Of a DNA stretch of 64,000 nucleotides, positions 63,702 to 64,000 are shown one piece after another (position 1 is the stretch's first letter; every line of letters begins with the position of its first letter). Made by a program: the position numbers and the translations under genes. A model generated the notes under the pieces. The model was not told the DNA's origin, made no database searches, and saw nothing but the letters and a program-made list of their open reading frames with translations. Source of the DNA: Allobacillus halotolerans (lineage in GTDB: Bacteria > Bacillota > Bacilli > Bacillales > Alkalibacillaceae); assembly GCF_028743495.1 (NCBI RefSeq), contig NZ_CP117968.1, one strand, 5' to 3'.

Positions 63702-63730
63702 CATTATAGGGAGAATTAGAGGGTGATCAG

Positions 63731-64000
63731 TTGAAAGAAACGGGGCAATTAACAGAGTCAATGGCTTATATTATGGCTGCTTTGACTAAACCGAGACATG
63801 GCTACGGTATTATGAACTTAATTGAGGAAACAACAAAAGGAGCTGTTACTATAGGCCCTGCCTCCATGTACACCATTATTAAGAAATTATTAAAACAAGA
63901 ATGGATTTATTTGTATGATAAGTCAGACTCAAGACGTAAAACTTATATGCTTACTAAAAAAGGGAAAAAAGTGTTGGAAGAGGATATTAAAATAAGGAAA
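63731..64000 (+). CDS. PadR family transcriptional regulator, 5' part
   Basis: The gene starts with TTG at 63731 behind a GAGGG sequence and runs off the right window edge after 90 codons. The visible part is the winged-helix domain: MAYIMAALTKPRHGYGIM, the recognition segment TIGPASMYTIIKKLLKQEW, and the wing with SDSRRKTYMLTKKGKKVL. This is the PadR pattern (HGYxI, lxxLexxGxi, YxlTxxG). Its targets often include an adjacent membrane-protein or ABC-transporter gene, which would lie outside the window. Confidence 0.88.
   Translation, partial: MKETGQLTESMAYIMAALTKPRHGYGIMNLIEETTKGAVTIGPASMYTIIKKLLKQEWIYLYDKSDSRRKTYMLTKKGKKVLEEDIKIRK

Noticed and set aside
1..64000. CRISPR arrays, tRNA and rRNA genes, prophage
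   Set aside because: No regularly spaced direct repeats, no tRNA or rRNA signatures and no phage structural genes were found by eye.

Overview
The window is chromosomal DNA from a low-GC Gram-positive, spore-forming member of the Bacillaceae. Supporting evidence: strong AGGAGG-type ribosome binding sites, GTG and TTG starts, a Spo0E-type phosphatase, a YjcZ-type and a YlaJ-type sporulation protein, RNase J1, RpoY and a caa3-type cytochrome oxidase. From memory of the family, gene content and order follow the Bacillus subtilis yku, ykn, ykq, pdh, ykt, yla, pycA and cta segment closely, with local gains and losses. A BCCT osmolyte transporter and acidic Ser/Asp/Glu-rich linkers or tails on three exported proteins suggest a moderately salt-adapted relative (Virgibacillus, Oceanobacillus or Halobacillus type). 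The exact genus cannot be read from the sequence.

Layout. 1-5.7 kb: 3' end of a Ktr/Trk potassium channel subunit, a YjcZ peptide gene, a membrane HtrA-like protease with a zinc-ribbon membrane protein, the DUF1659-DUF2922-YvrJ small-gene cassette, and signal peptidase I. 5.7-6.25 kb: a gene-free stretch with nested RNA-like helices. 6.2-14.5 kb: Spo0E-like peptide, PatA aminotransferase, Sco1 copper chaperone, Tat-type phosphoesterase, fadH behind a FadR-like operator, the c-di-AMP-receptor-type CBS protein, dapH and N-acetyl-DAP deacetylase, a VOC protein and MscS. 14.7-29 kb: a heterodimeric ABC exporter pair, KtrC, RNase J1 with RpoY, peptide deformylase, YkyA and the pdhABCD operon. 29-40 kb: BCCT transporter, polysaccharide deacetylase, flavin oxidoreductase, yktABC-like genes, several yla genes, glutaminase and a 3-methyladenine glycosylase. 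40-50 kb: pycA and ctaA / ctaBCDEF. 50-56 kb: an appDFABC-like peptide ABC transporter operon.

56-64 kb is the accessory end. It holds a complete IS21-family element (56197-58675, 5-bp target duplication), remnants of the gene it hit, a minimal merR-merA mercury-resistance operon with a textbook MerR operator, an ISL3-family transposase, an orphan lipoprotein, and a truncated PadR-type regulator preceded by three evenly spaced operator-like palindromes.

Functional threads: PatA, DapH and the deacetylase together make the acetylase branch of diaminopimelate and lysine synthesis. Potassium uptake (Ktr), the CBS protein and pyruvate carboxylase are all known or likely c-di-AMP-controlled steps in relatives. 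PDH, PycA and the cta genes form the pyruvate-to-respiration core, with Sco1 and CtaA/CtaB supplying copper and heme A to the oxidase.
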